NCBI GenBank assembly: GCA_040505895.1 | Contig: JBEVXU010000017.1 | Location: forward strand, 1 to 64,000 | Direction of reading: 5' to 3' | Source of the DNA: Vondammii sp040505895 | GTDB taxonomy: Bacteria > Pseudomonadota > Gammaproteobacteria > Chromatiales > Chromatiaceae | Length of the DNA: 64,000 bases | Shown: positions 42,344-49,710 of the stretch, piece after piece | How the letters are laid out: each line of letters starts with the position of its first letter | How positions within the stretch are numbered: the first letter of the stretch is position 1 | Notes under the pieces: model-generated | Databases searched by the model: none | What the model was told of the DNA's origin: nothing | What the model saw: the letters and a program-made list of their open reading frames with translations, nothing else | Program-made: the position numbers and the translations under genes

Positions 42344-43600
42344 ATGAACCTCACCGAACTTAAGAAAATACCCGTCGCCGAACTGAACGAACTGGCCAGA
42401 TCCATGAAACTGGATAATATGGCGCGTTCCCGTAAGCAGGATCTTATCTTTGCCATCCTTAAGTCCCACGCCAAGAAGGGTGAGGATATCCATGGTGATG
42501 GTGTATTGGAGATACTGCAGGATGGTTTCGGTTTTCTGCGTTCGGCGGATGCTTCCTATCTCGCCGGGCCGGATGATATTTATGTCTCGCCCAGTCAGAT
42601 CCGGCGCTTCAGTTTGCGTACAGGCGATACCATCTCCGGTAAGATTCGCCCGCCCAAGGAGAGTGAGCGCTACTTCGCTCTCCTTAAGGTTGATGAGATC
42701 AACTACGATAAACCGGAGAACGCCAAGCACAAGATTCTGTTTGAAAACTTCACTCCGCTGTTTGCCAATGATAAATTCACCCTGGAGAAGGGTAACGGAA
42801 GTACCGAGGATATTACTGCGCGTACCATCGAGTTGTGTGCACCCATCGGTAAGGGACAGCGGGGATTGATCGTTTCTCCGCCGAAAGCGGGTAAGACAAT
42901 GCTGATGCAGAACATTGCTCAGTCCATTGGTCACAATCATCCTGAGTGTTACCTGATTGTTCTGCTTATTGATGAGCGTCCTGAAGAGGTGACGGAGATG
43001 GCTCGTTCGGTGCGTGGAGAGGTGATATCTTCAACCTTCGATGAGCCCGCAGCTCGCCATGTCCAGGTGGCTGATATGGTGATTGAGAAGGCCAAGCGTC
43101 TGGTTGAGCATAACAAGGACGTGGTGATTCTACTTGACTCCATCACCCGTCTGGCCCGCGCCTACAACACCGTTATCCCCTCGTCCGGTAAAGTGTTGAC
43201 CGGTGGTGTTGACGCTAATGCTCTGCACCGTCCCAAACGTTTCTTTGGTGCGGCACGTAATGTAGAGGAGGGCGGTAGCCTGACGATTATCGCCACCGCC
43301 TTGGTTGAGACCGGCTCACGCATGGATGATGTGATCTATGAGGAGTTCAAGGGCACCGGCAATATGGAGATTCATTTGGATCGCCGTATTGCCGAGAAAC
43401 GGATTTTCCCTGCAATTAACATCAACCGCTCCGGCACTCGCCGCGAAGATCTGCTGATGAAGCCGGATGAGCTGCAGAAGATGTGGATTTTGCGCAAGAT
43501 CCTCCACCCAATGGATGAGTTGGCTGCAATGGAGTTTCTCTTCGATAAGCTGAAGGAGACCAAGACCAACGAGGAGTTCTTCTTGTCGATGAGGCGGTAA
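42344..43600 (+). CDS. rho: Transcription termination factor Rho
   Basis: A hexameric RNA-dependent ATPase that ends transcription. It has 418 residues, near E. coli's 419: an N-terminal RNA-binding cold-shock-like domain (GFGFLRSADASYLAGPDDIYVSPSQIRRF), Walker A SPPKAGKTM near residue 180, Walker B VVILLDSITRLARAYN, then Q-loop and R-loop (GKVLTGGVDANALHRPKRFFGAARN). It lies 184 bp after trxA with a C-rich leader. Confidence 0.98.
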   Translation: MNLTELKKIPVAELNELARSMKLDNMARSRKQDLIFAILKSHAKKGEDIHGDGVLEILQDGFGFLRSADASYLAGPDDIYVSPSQIRRFSLRTGDTISGKIRPPKESERYFALLKVDEINYDKPENAKHKILFENFTPLFANDKFTLEKGNGSTEDITARTIELCAPIGKGQRGLIVSPPKAGKTMLMQNIAQSIGHNHPECYLIVLLIDERPEEVTEMARSVRGEVISSTFDEPAARHVQVADMVIEKAKRLVEHNKDVVILLDSITRLARAYNTVIPSSGKVLTGGVDANALHRPKRFFGAARNVEEGGSLTIIATALVETGSRMDDVIYEEFKGTGNMEIHLDRRIAEKRIFPAININRSGTRREDLLMKPDELQKMWILRKILHPMDELAAMEFLFDKLKETKTNEEFFLSMRR

Positions 43601-43650
43601 CGCAGCCTATTTATTGAAGTGACCAGAGCATAATAATCTCATAACCCGCT

Positions 43651-43715
43651 GTAGGAGTGAGCTTGCTCGCGAAGAGCATGTCCCTGAGTTGACAGTGAAT
43701 GAGTTCGCTCCAGGT
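43651..43715. repeat. REP-like palindrome, copy 2 (degenerate)
   Basis: GTAGGAGTGAGCTTGCTCGC at the left and GAGTTCGCTCCAGG at the right; same family as 39765 and 54318, with a decayed right arm. Confidence 0.75.
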
Positions 43716-43765
43716 GTCATTTTACCCTCGCCGGGGGTGGCTCCAGAATCACCGCACTGAACCGG

Positions 43766-43797
43766 AAAAGCCGTACCCATAAGGGTGTGGCTTTTTT
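43766..43797 (+). terminator. Intrinsic terminator downstream of rho
   Basis: A 13 bp stem with two wobble pairs, AAAAGCCGTACCC with GGGTGTGGCTTTT, a 4-base loop, ending in a run of six T. It lies 165 bp after rho and 35 bp before murU. Confidence 0.85.
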
Positions 43798-43831
43798 GTT
43801 ATCCGGCATCTATACCGCTACTATTCCGAAC

Positions 43832-44524
43832 ATGAAAGAGAAGCCCCTAAGTGCCATGATTCTGGCCGCAGGTCGGGGAGAGCGAATGCGCCCTCTTACC
43901 GACCATATACCCAAGCCGCTGTTGCCTGTGGCGGGCAAGCCCCTGATTGAGTATCACATTGCCGCACTGGCCGCTGCTGGTATTCGCCGTATCGTGGTGA
44001 ATCATTCCCACCTAGGTGATCAGGTCGAGACATTTCTCGGTACAGGGGAGTGCTGGGGGGTCGAGATTCTCTTCTCACCTGAGCCCCCGGGAGCCCTCGA
44101 AACCGGTGGTGGCATATTCAATGCCTTGCCCCTGCTGGGCGCTGGTCCTTTTTTGGTGATCAACGGTGATGTCTGGTGTGATTACGATCTGTCACAGGCT
44201 GCCTGCCCCGCAGGGCGGCTGGCGCACCTGGTGCTGGTGAATAACCCTGAGCACCACCCGGAGGGGGATTTTTGTCTGGATAGAGGTGTTGTGAGTGAAG
44301 GTGAAGCGGGCTGTTTTACATTCAGTGGTATCGGAATCTACCGTGCTGAGCTATTTTCTGATAGTGAGCCCGGCGCTTTTCCCCTGGCTCCCCTGCTGCG
44401 CCGGACGATGGGGCGGGGCTTGGTCAGCGGAGAACTCCATGTCGGGAGTTGGATTGATGTAGGTACACCGGAGCGGCTGGCGATGTTGGAGAGCCGTTTC
44501 AGGGAGTCGCAGAACGAGTCATGA
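43832..44524 (+). CDS. murU: N-acetylmuramate alpha-1-phosphate uridylyltransferase
   Basis: A 230-residue nucleotidyltransferase with signature ILAAGRGERMRPLTDHIPKP near residue 10, metal Asp in VINGDVW near residue 111, and C-terminal WIDVGTPERL. This matches MurU, which makes UDP-MurNAc in the AmgK/MurU recycling route of Pseudomonas; its usual partner amgK is not adjacent. The ampG homologue at 8.8 kb would supply muropeptides. The start is taken at MKEKPLSAM; the longer frame from 43787 runs through the terminator hairpin. Confidence 0.87.
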   Translation: MKEKPLSAMILAAGRGERMRPLTDHIPKPLLPVAGKPLIEYHIAALAAAGIRRIVVNHSHLGDQVETFLGTGECWGVEILFSPEPPGALETGGGIFNALPLLGAGPFLVINGDVWCDYDLSQAACPAGRLAHLVLVNNPEHHPEGDFCLDRGVVSEGEAGCFTFSGIGIYRAELFSDSEPGAFPLAPLLRRTMGRGLVSGELHVGSWIDVGTPERLAMLESRFRESQNES

Positions 44525-44598
44525 GCACAACCTACTTTGCTCAGACTTATTCAGAAGCTCTGTAGGCAGCAGTTGAATCGCATAGTCAGGAGGTCGGA

Positions 44599-46008
44599 AT
44601 GGGGCAGGAGATTGCTGATAGCCGCTTTTCCCCTGAAGATTTTCAGGAGTTTTCCCGGCGCCTGAAGCAGGAGACCCAGCAGTTGGCTGAGTGGTTTGCC
44701 GATGGTGCTTTTTCCTCAAGTGAGCCGGTAGGTGGTTTTGAGTTAGAGGCTTGGTTGGTAAACAGCGATGCTCAGCCGGCGCCGCTTAATACTCAATTGA
44801 TCGAACGCCTGGGTGATCCACTGGTGGTGCCGGAGCTTGCCCGTTTCAACCTGGAGATCAACGGAGACCCACAGCCCCTCAGGGGTGGTGGGTTGAGCCT
44901 CATGGCCGATGGCCTTACGGCTACCTGGAATCGGTGCCGACAGGTGGCAGGTGAGTTGGATGGCCGTTTGGCGATGGTCGGGATTTTGCCGACAGTGCAA
45001 CGTAGCGATTTCTCTCTCAAAAATATGTCGTCGATGCAGCGTTATCATGCGCTGGATGAGCAGCTTGCCCGCCTGCGCCAAGGCAGCTTGGTGCAGATCG
45101 ATATTGAGGGTCGGGACCATCTCCGTTTTACCCATGATGACGTAATGCTGGAAGCGGCAACCACTTCGTTCCAGATTCACTTGAAGCTGGCCCCTGCCTC
45201 ATCCGGGCGCTTCTATAATGCCGCCAAGATTCTCGCCGCACCGATGGTGGCTCTAAGTGCCAACTCCCCCTTTCTTTTTGGCTCAGCGTTATGGGATGAG
45301 ACGCGTATCCCGCTGTTTGAACAGGCTGTCAGCGTCGGCGACTCACTGGAAATCAAACGGGTCACCATGGGTACCCGTTACGTATCGGACAGTGTTATGG
45401 AGTGCTTTCAGGTCAATTGTGACCGTTACCCGGTGCTGCTTCCGCGCCTGATGGATGAGCCTGGTCTACCTCATTTGCGTCTGCATAACGGCACCATCTG
45501 GCGCTGGAATCGACCGCTGCTGGGTTTTAATGATGCAGGTGATCCTCATCTGCGGCTGGAGCATCGTGTAGTGTCGGCGGGACCCTCCATCGTCGACTCC
45601 ATCGCCAATGCCGCTTTCTTTTTCGGTGCAGTCACTGCGCTTGGTGAGATGACGGTGCCACCGGAGCAACAGTTATCATTTGAGAATGTGCAGAGTAATT
45701 TTTATCGTTCAGCAGAAAAGGGTCTTGGAGCAGATGTTGTCTGGCTGAATGGGAAGAGGGTGAGTGCTGCCGATCTTTGTCGTCAACTACTGCCGCTGGC
45801 GAGGTTGGGTTTGGAGTCGCTGGGCGTTGAACGCCGAGAGGTGGATTACTGGCTCGGCATCATTCACGGGCGTCTGGCTAACGGTCAGAACGGTGCGGAC
45901 TGGCAGCGGGCATGGGTTGCATGTCATGGCAATGATTCCCGGGGTCTGACGGAAGCGTACATGGAACGACAGGAGAGTGGGCGGCCGGTACATGAGTGGA
46001 GTGTATAA
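44599..46008 (+). CDS. Glutamate-cysteine ligase-like (GCS2 family) carboxylate-amine ligase
   Basis: A 469-residue protein of the GCS2 family: GGFELEAWLVN near residue 45 with metal-binding glutamates, RFNLEINGDP near residue 81, and later RYHALDEQL and HLRLEHRVVS segments. GCS2 enzymes join an amino group to the gamma-carboxylate of glutamate with ATP; many are not true glutathione enzymes and the substrate is unknown here. AGGAGGT gives a strong ribosome site. It lies 45 bp before the M14-type hydrolase gene and probably shares its operon, perhaps with murU upstream. Confidence 0.83.
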   Translation: MGQEIADSRFSPEDFQEFSRRLKQETQQLAEWFADGAFSSSEPVGGFELEAWLVNSDAQPAPLNTQLIERLGDPLVVPELARFNLEINGDPQPLRGGGLSLMADGLTATWNRCRQVAGELDGRLAMVGILPTVQRSDFSLKNMSSMQRYHALDEQLARLRQGSLVQIDIEGRDHLRFTHDDVMLEAATTSFQIHLKLAPASSGRFYNAAKILAAPMVALSANSPFLFGSALWDETRIPLFEQAVSVGDSLEIKRVTMGTRYVSDSVMECFQVNCDRYPVLLPRLMDEPGLPHLRLHNGTIWRWNRPLLGFNDAGDPHLRLEHRVVSAGPSIVDSIANAAFFFGAVTALGEMTVPPEQQLSFENVQSNFYRSAEKGLGADVVWLNGKRVSAADLCRQLLPLARLGLESLGVERREVDYWLGIIHGRLANGQNGADWQRAWVACHGNDSRGLTEAYMERQESGRPVHEWSV

Positions 46009-46052
46009 CGCTCATTTGTGATGAATTGGAAGTTTATAGAGGGGCTTGTTTG

Positions 46053-47090
46053 ATGTTGCGGGAGTTGGATGCACTTCCTCCTGGTCTGCCCGACCTGGAA
46101 GCTTGTCAGCTTGAATCGCTTCTGGGTGGGCCGACACTGATCCATCTGGCCGGTAGGCGTACGCCCGCCTTGTTTGTTTCGGTACTGATGCACGGTAACG
46201 AAACCACCGGCTGGGAGGCGGTTAGGAGTCTGCTGCAAAGCTACAGCCTGGGTGGAGGGCATGGTGAGCTGCCCAGAGCGATGAGCCTGTTTATCGGCAA
46301 TGTTTCGGCCGCCACTCAAGGATTGCGGCGGTTGGATGGGCAGCCCGACTACAATCGGGTGTGGCCCGGTTGCGAAGAGGAGGAGGGTGGTGAGAGTGTC
46401 GAGCACCGTATGATGCGGCAGGTGACGGAGATTATGCAGGCAAAGGGTGTTTTTGCCAGTGTCGATGTTCACAACAATACCGGTCTCAATCCTCATTACG
46501 CCTGCATCAATGTGATCGATAACCGCTTTCTTCATCTGGCGGCACTATTTGCTCGTACCCTGGTCTATTTCATCCGTCCCTGTGGGGTGCAGTCGATGGC
46601 GATGGCCAGACTCTGTCCGTCGGTCACCCTGGAGTGTGGCAAGCCGGGGCAGAAGCACGGGGTTGAACACGCACGAGACTATCTTGATGCCTGCCTCCAC
46701 CTGTCGGAGCACCCGGTGCATCCGATAGCGGAGCATGACGTCGATCTGTTCCATACAGTGGCGATCGTCAAGGTGCCTGAGCAGCTCAGTTTTGATTTTG
46801 ATAAGGGCGATGTGGATATCTGTTTTGCCGAAGATCTCGACTGTCTCAATTTTCGCGAGCTGCCGCGAGGTACTTCCCTGGGGCGTATCAATGAGGGTGT
46901 GGGTATGGGAGTCAGTGTCTCGGATGAGCGGGGCAATGATGTGACTGAGCGTTTTTTTAAGGTGGTAGATGGTGAGTTGCGGTTACGTGTGCCGGTGATG
47001 CCTTCGATGCTGACCAAGGATTGCCGCGTGGTGCGACAGGATTGCCTCTGCTATTTGATGGAGCGATACAACGATCACTTGGAGTGCTGA
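46053..47090 (+). CDS. M14/aspartoacylase-type zinc hydrolase
   Basis: A 345-residue succinylglutamate desuccinylase/aspartoacylase-like enzyme. Zinc ligands are visible in LMHGNETTGWEA (HxxE) near residue 46 and DVHNNTG near residue 135; the likely catalytic Glu is in VTLECGKPGQKHG near residue 190. A C-terminal domain of about 100 residues follows, as in the aspartoacylase group. Such enzymes cleave N-acyl or isopeptide-like amide bonds. I use ATG 46053 with GAGGGG upstream; the GTG at 45996 would overlap the preceding gene. The context suggests it acts on the product of the GCS2-type ligase or a similar compound. Confidence 0.82.
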   Translation: MLRELDALPPGLPDLEACQLESLLGGPTLIHLAGRRTPALFVSVLMHGNETTGWEAVRSLLQSYSLGGGHGELPRAMSLFIGNVSAATQGLRRLDGQPDYNRVWPGCEEEEGGESVEHRMMRQVTEIMQAKGVFASVDVHNNTGLNPHYACINVIDNRFLHLAALFARTLVYFIRPCGVQSMAMARLCPSVTLECGKPGQKHGVEHARDYLDACLHLSEHPVHPIAEHDVDLFHTVAIVKVPEQLSFDFDKGDVDICFAEDLDCLNFRELPRGTSLGRINEGVGMGVSVSDERGNDVTERFFKVVDGELRLRVPVMPSMLTKDCRVVRQDCLCYLMERYNDHLEC

Positions 47091-47247
47091 GGCCGGGATT
47101 ACAGCCGGTGGGAGAGGTTTACGAACTGCATCCAACGGTATTGGTATCAGGGCCGCATTTAGCTAATCCATTGATTATTGGTGTTGTGGGCTGAGTGAAT
47201 CCGACTTAACCGCCTCAATACCGGCTAATTAATTTTATCTTCCGGCC

Positions 47248-47276
47248 CTTGACTCTCAAGAATCCGCCCCTATTAT
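47248..47276 (+). promoter_or_regulatory. Heat-shock promoter of groESL
   Basis: CTTGACT (47248-47254) and CCCCTAT (47267-47273) fit a sigma-32 promoter with a 12 bp spacer. TTGACT and TATTAT (47271-47276) also make a sigma-70 pair with a 16 bp spacer. It overlaps the CIRCE operator. The 157 bp before it (47091-47247) contain nothing I can name. Confidence 0.65.
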
Positions 47277-47302
47277 TAGCACTCACCCATGGCGAGTGCT
47301 AA
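47276..47302. promoter_or_regulatory. CIRCE operator (HrcA site)
   Basis: TTAGCACTC, nine bases, GAGTGCTAA: the perfect consensus CIRCE inverted repeat bound by the HrcA repressor, 94 bp before groES. Confidence 0.97.
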
Positions 47303-47395
47303 TAACGGAGCCGCCAAGCAAGGTTCCACAAGCACCCCGGGAAAAGAAAAACTTAATTTTTGTTTCTAACTATCTAAATCAGGAGATATCGGTAG

Positions 47396-47686
47396 ATGAA
47401 TATTCGTCCGCTGCAAGACCGTGTGGTCATTCGTCGTATGGAAGAAGAGCGCACCAGTGCCGGCGGCATTGTCCTGCCTGACAGTGCCACCGAAAAGCCA
47501 GCTCAGGGTGAAGTGGTTGCTGTAGGCAACGGCAAGGTACTGAGCAGCGGTGAGTCCCGCCCTCTGGACGTCAAGGTCGGCGATACCGTGCTGTTCGGCA
47601 AGTACTCCGGCACCGAAGTGAAGATCGGTGAAGATGATCTGCTGGTGATGCGCGAAGAAGACATCATGGGTGTCATCGAGGGCTGA
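47396..47686 (+). CDS. groES: Co-chaperonin GroES
   Basis: The 96-residue lid of the GroEL folding chamber. The mobile loop SAGGIVLPDSATEKPAQGEV near residue 20 and the C-terminal MREEDIMGVIEG are typical. AGGAGAT lies eight bases before the ATG. First gene of the groESL operon under CIRCE. Confidence 0.98.
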   Translation: MNIRPLQDRVVIRRMEEERTSAGGIVLPDSATEKPAQGEVVAVGNGKVLSSGESRPLDVKVGDTVLFGKYSGTEVKIGEDDLLVMREEDIMGVIEG

Positions 47687-47736
47687 TAGCCCCTCACGAC
47701 GAAACCAATTCAACTGAATTCTTAAGGAACGATCAA

Positions 47737-49389
47737 ATGTCTGCAAAAGAAGTGAAATTTGGTGATGATGCCCGTCACAAGATGCTGGCCGGTGTCAACG
47801 TACTGGCTAACGCCGTAAAAATTACCCTGGGTCCCAAGGGCCGCAATGTTGTACTGGAGAAGAGCTTCGGTGCTCCTACCATCACCAAAGATGGTGTCTC
47901 CGTAGCCAAAGAGATCGAACTGACAGACAAGTTCGAGAACATGGGTGCACAGATGGTGAAAGAGGTCTCTTCCCAGACTTCTGATATCGCTGGTGACGGT
48001 ACCACCACTGCTACCGTTCTGGCTCAGGCCATGGTGCGCGAAGGCCTGAAGGCTGTTGCTGCCGGTATGAACCCGATGGATCTGAAACGTGGCATGGACA
48101 AGGCAGTTGAGGCGGCTACCGCTAAACTGCGTGATATGTCTGAGCCTTGTGCTGACGACAAAGCGATCGCTCAGGTCGGTAGTATCTCTGCCAACAGTGA
48201 CACCAATATTGGTGACATCATCGCCAATGCGATGCAGAAAGTGGGCAAGGAGGGTGTGATTACCGTCGAAGAGGGTTCCGCTCTGGATAACCAGCTGGAT
48301 GTGGTTGAGGGTATGCAGTTTGATCGCGGTTACCTCTCTCCCTACTTTGTCAATAATCAGCAGAGCATGACCGCTGATCTGGAAGAGCCCTACATTCTGC
48401 TCCACGATAAGAAGCTTTCCAACATCCGCGACCTGCTGCCGGTACTGGAAGGTGTCGCCAAGGCGGGCAAGCCGCTGCTGATCATCGCTGAAGATATCGA
48501 TGGTGAGGCGCTGGCTACCCTGGTGGTCAACACCATCCGTGGTATCGTCAAGGTGTGTGCCGTCAAGGCCCCCGGTTTCGGTGATCGTCGTAAAGCCATG
48601 TTGCAGGATATTGCTATCCTCACCGGTGGTACCGTTATCTCTGAAGAGGTCGGCCTGACTCTGGAGAAGGCAACCATCAACGAGCTGGGTACTGCCAAGA
48701 AGATTCAGATCTCCAAGGAAGAGACCACCATCATCGATGGTGCCGGTGTCGAAGGTGACATCAAGGCTCGCGTTGAGCAGATCCGTGCTCAGATTGAAGA
48801 GACCAGCTCTGACTACGACCGTGAGAAGCTGCAGGAGCGTGTTGCCAAGCTGGCCGGTGGTGTTGCCGTCATCAAAGTGGGTGCCGCTACCGAAGTTGAG
48901 ATGAAAGAGAAGAAGGCCCGTGTTGAAGATGCACTGCACGCAACCCGTGCTGCTGTTGAAGAGGGTATCGTTCCCGGCGGTGGTGTGGCACTGATTCGTG
49001 CACTCTCCGCACTCACCGATCTGAAAGGCGACAACCACGATCAGGACGTCGGTATCGACATCGCTGCCCGTTCCATGGAAGAGCCGATGCGCCAGATCGT
49101 TACCAACGCCGGTGGCGAAGCCTCCGTTGTTGTTAACAAAGTAAGCGAAGGCGAAGGAAACTACGGTTTCAATGCGGCGAACGATACCTACGGCGATATG
49201 GTTGAGATGGGTATCCTCGATCCTACCAAGGTGACCCGTTCCGCACTGCAGAACGCAGTCTCTGTGGCCGGCCTGATGATCACCACCGAATGCATGGTGG
49301 CTGATGAGCCTCAGGACGGTGCTGTCGGCGGCGGCGCCCCTGATATGGGCGGCATGGGCGGTATGGGCGGCATGGGTGGCATGATGTAA
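47737..49389 (+). CDS. groEL: Chaperonin GroEL
   Basis: The 550-residue ATP-driven protein-folding chaperonin. The nucleotide site LGPKGRNVVLEKSFG and GDGTTTATVLA are intact, and the C-terminus carries the GGM repeats (GGMGGMGGMGGMM). It lies 50 bp after groES and is followed by a strong terminator. The full-length antisense frames over this gene are shadows of its codon use. Confidence 0.99.
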   Translation: MSAKEVKFGDDARHKMLAGVNVLANAVKITLGPKGRNVVLEKSFGAPTITKDGVSVAKEIELTDKFENMGAQMVKEVSSQTSDIAGDGTTTATVLAQAMVREGLKAVAAGMNPMDLKRGMDKAVEAATAKLRDMSEPCADDKAIAQVGSISANSDTNIGDIIANAMQKVGKEGVITVEEGSALDNQLDVVEGMQFDRGYLSPYFVNNQQSMTADLEEPYILLHDKKLSNIRDLLPVLEGVAKAGKPLLIIAEDIDGEALATLVVNTIRGIVKVCAVKAPGFGDRRKAMLQDIAILTGGTVISEEVGLTLEKATINELGTAKKIQISKEETTIIDGAGVEGDIKARVEQIRAQIEETSSDYDREKLQERVAKLAGGVAVIKVGAATEVEMKEKKARVEDALHATRAAVEEGIVPGGGVALIRALSALTDLKGDNHDQDVGIDIAARSMEEPMRQIVTNAGGEASVVVNKVSEGEGNYGFNAANDTYGDMVEMGILDPTKVTRSALQNAVSVAGLMITTECMVADEPQDGAVGGGAPDMGGMGGMGGMGGMM

Positions 49390-49420
49390 TCATCCCTCCC
49401 AGGCTGACCAACGCCTGACA

Positions 49421-49457
49421 AAGCCCCGTCCGGATCACTCCGGGCGGGGTTTTTTTG
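49421..49457 (+). terminator. Intrinsic terminator of groESL
   Basis: CCCCGTCCGG (49424-49433) pairs with CCGGGCGGGG (49440-49449) through one wobble; a 6-base loop, then seven or more T. Confidence 0.95.
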
Positions 49458-49515
49458 TCAAAAGAAGATGAAATAAGAGTCGTTGTGGGCATGGAGAAAT
49501 CAGCAAAAAAATTTA

Positions 49516-49591
49516 TCGCGCAAAGCCGCAAAGCTTCCCCAAGTCTGTGAAGAAAGCTGTTTTATGGCTTTTTCTTTGCGGCTTTGCGCGA
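49516..49591. repeat. Long inverted repeat upstream of glnE
   Basis: TCGCGCAAAGCCGCAAAG (49516-49533) and its perfect inverse CTTTGCGGCTTTGCGCGA (49574-49591), 18 bp each, enclose 40 bases. It looks like a dispersed extragenic repeat or MITE remnant. The rest of 49390-49710 holds the groEL terminator and no gene. Confidence 0.9.
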
Positions 49592-49710
49592 GGTTAATAG
49601 GGTGCTCGAAAACATATCCTATCGTGTTCATTCGCAGCCCTTTCTTCTTAGCCTTTTATCAGCAGCAGGGATATCATCTACCGCTTGATCTATTTTTTAC
49701 GAGGCACTCC

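Noticed and set aside
47722..49038. 438-codon open frame antisense to groEL
   Set aside because: It mirrors the highly biased codon use of groEL, has no ribosome site or recognisable domain, and overlaps an unquestionable gene.
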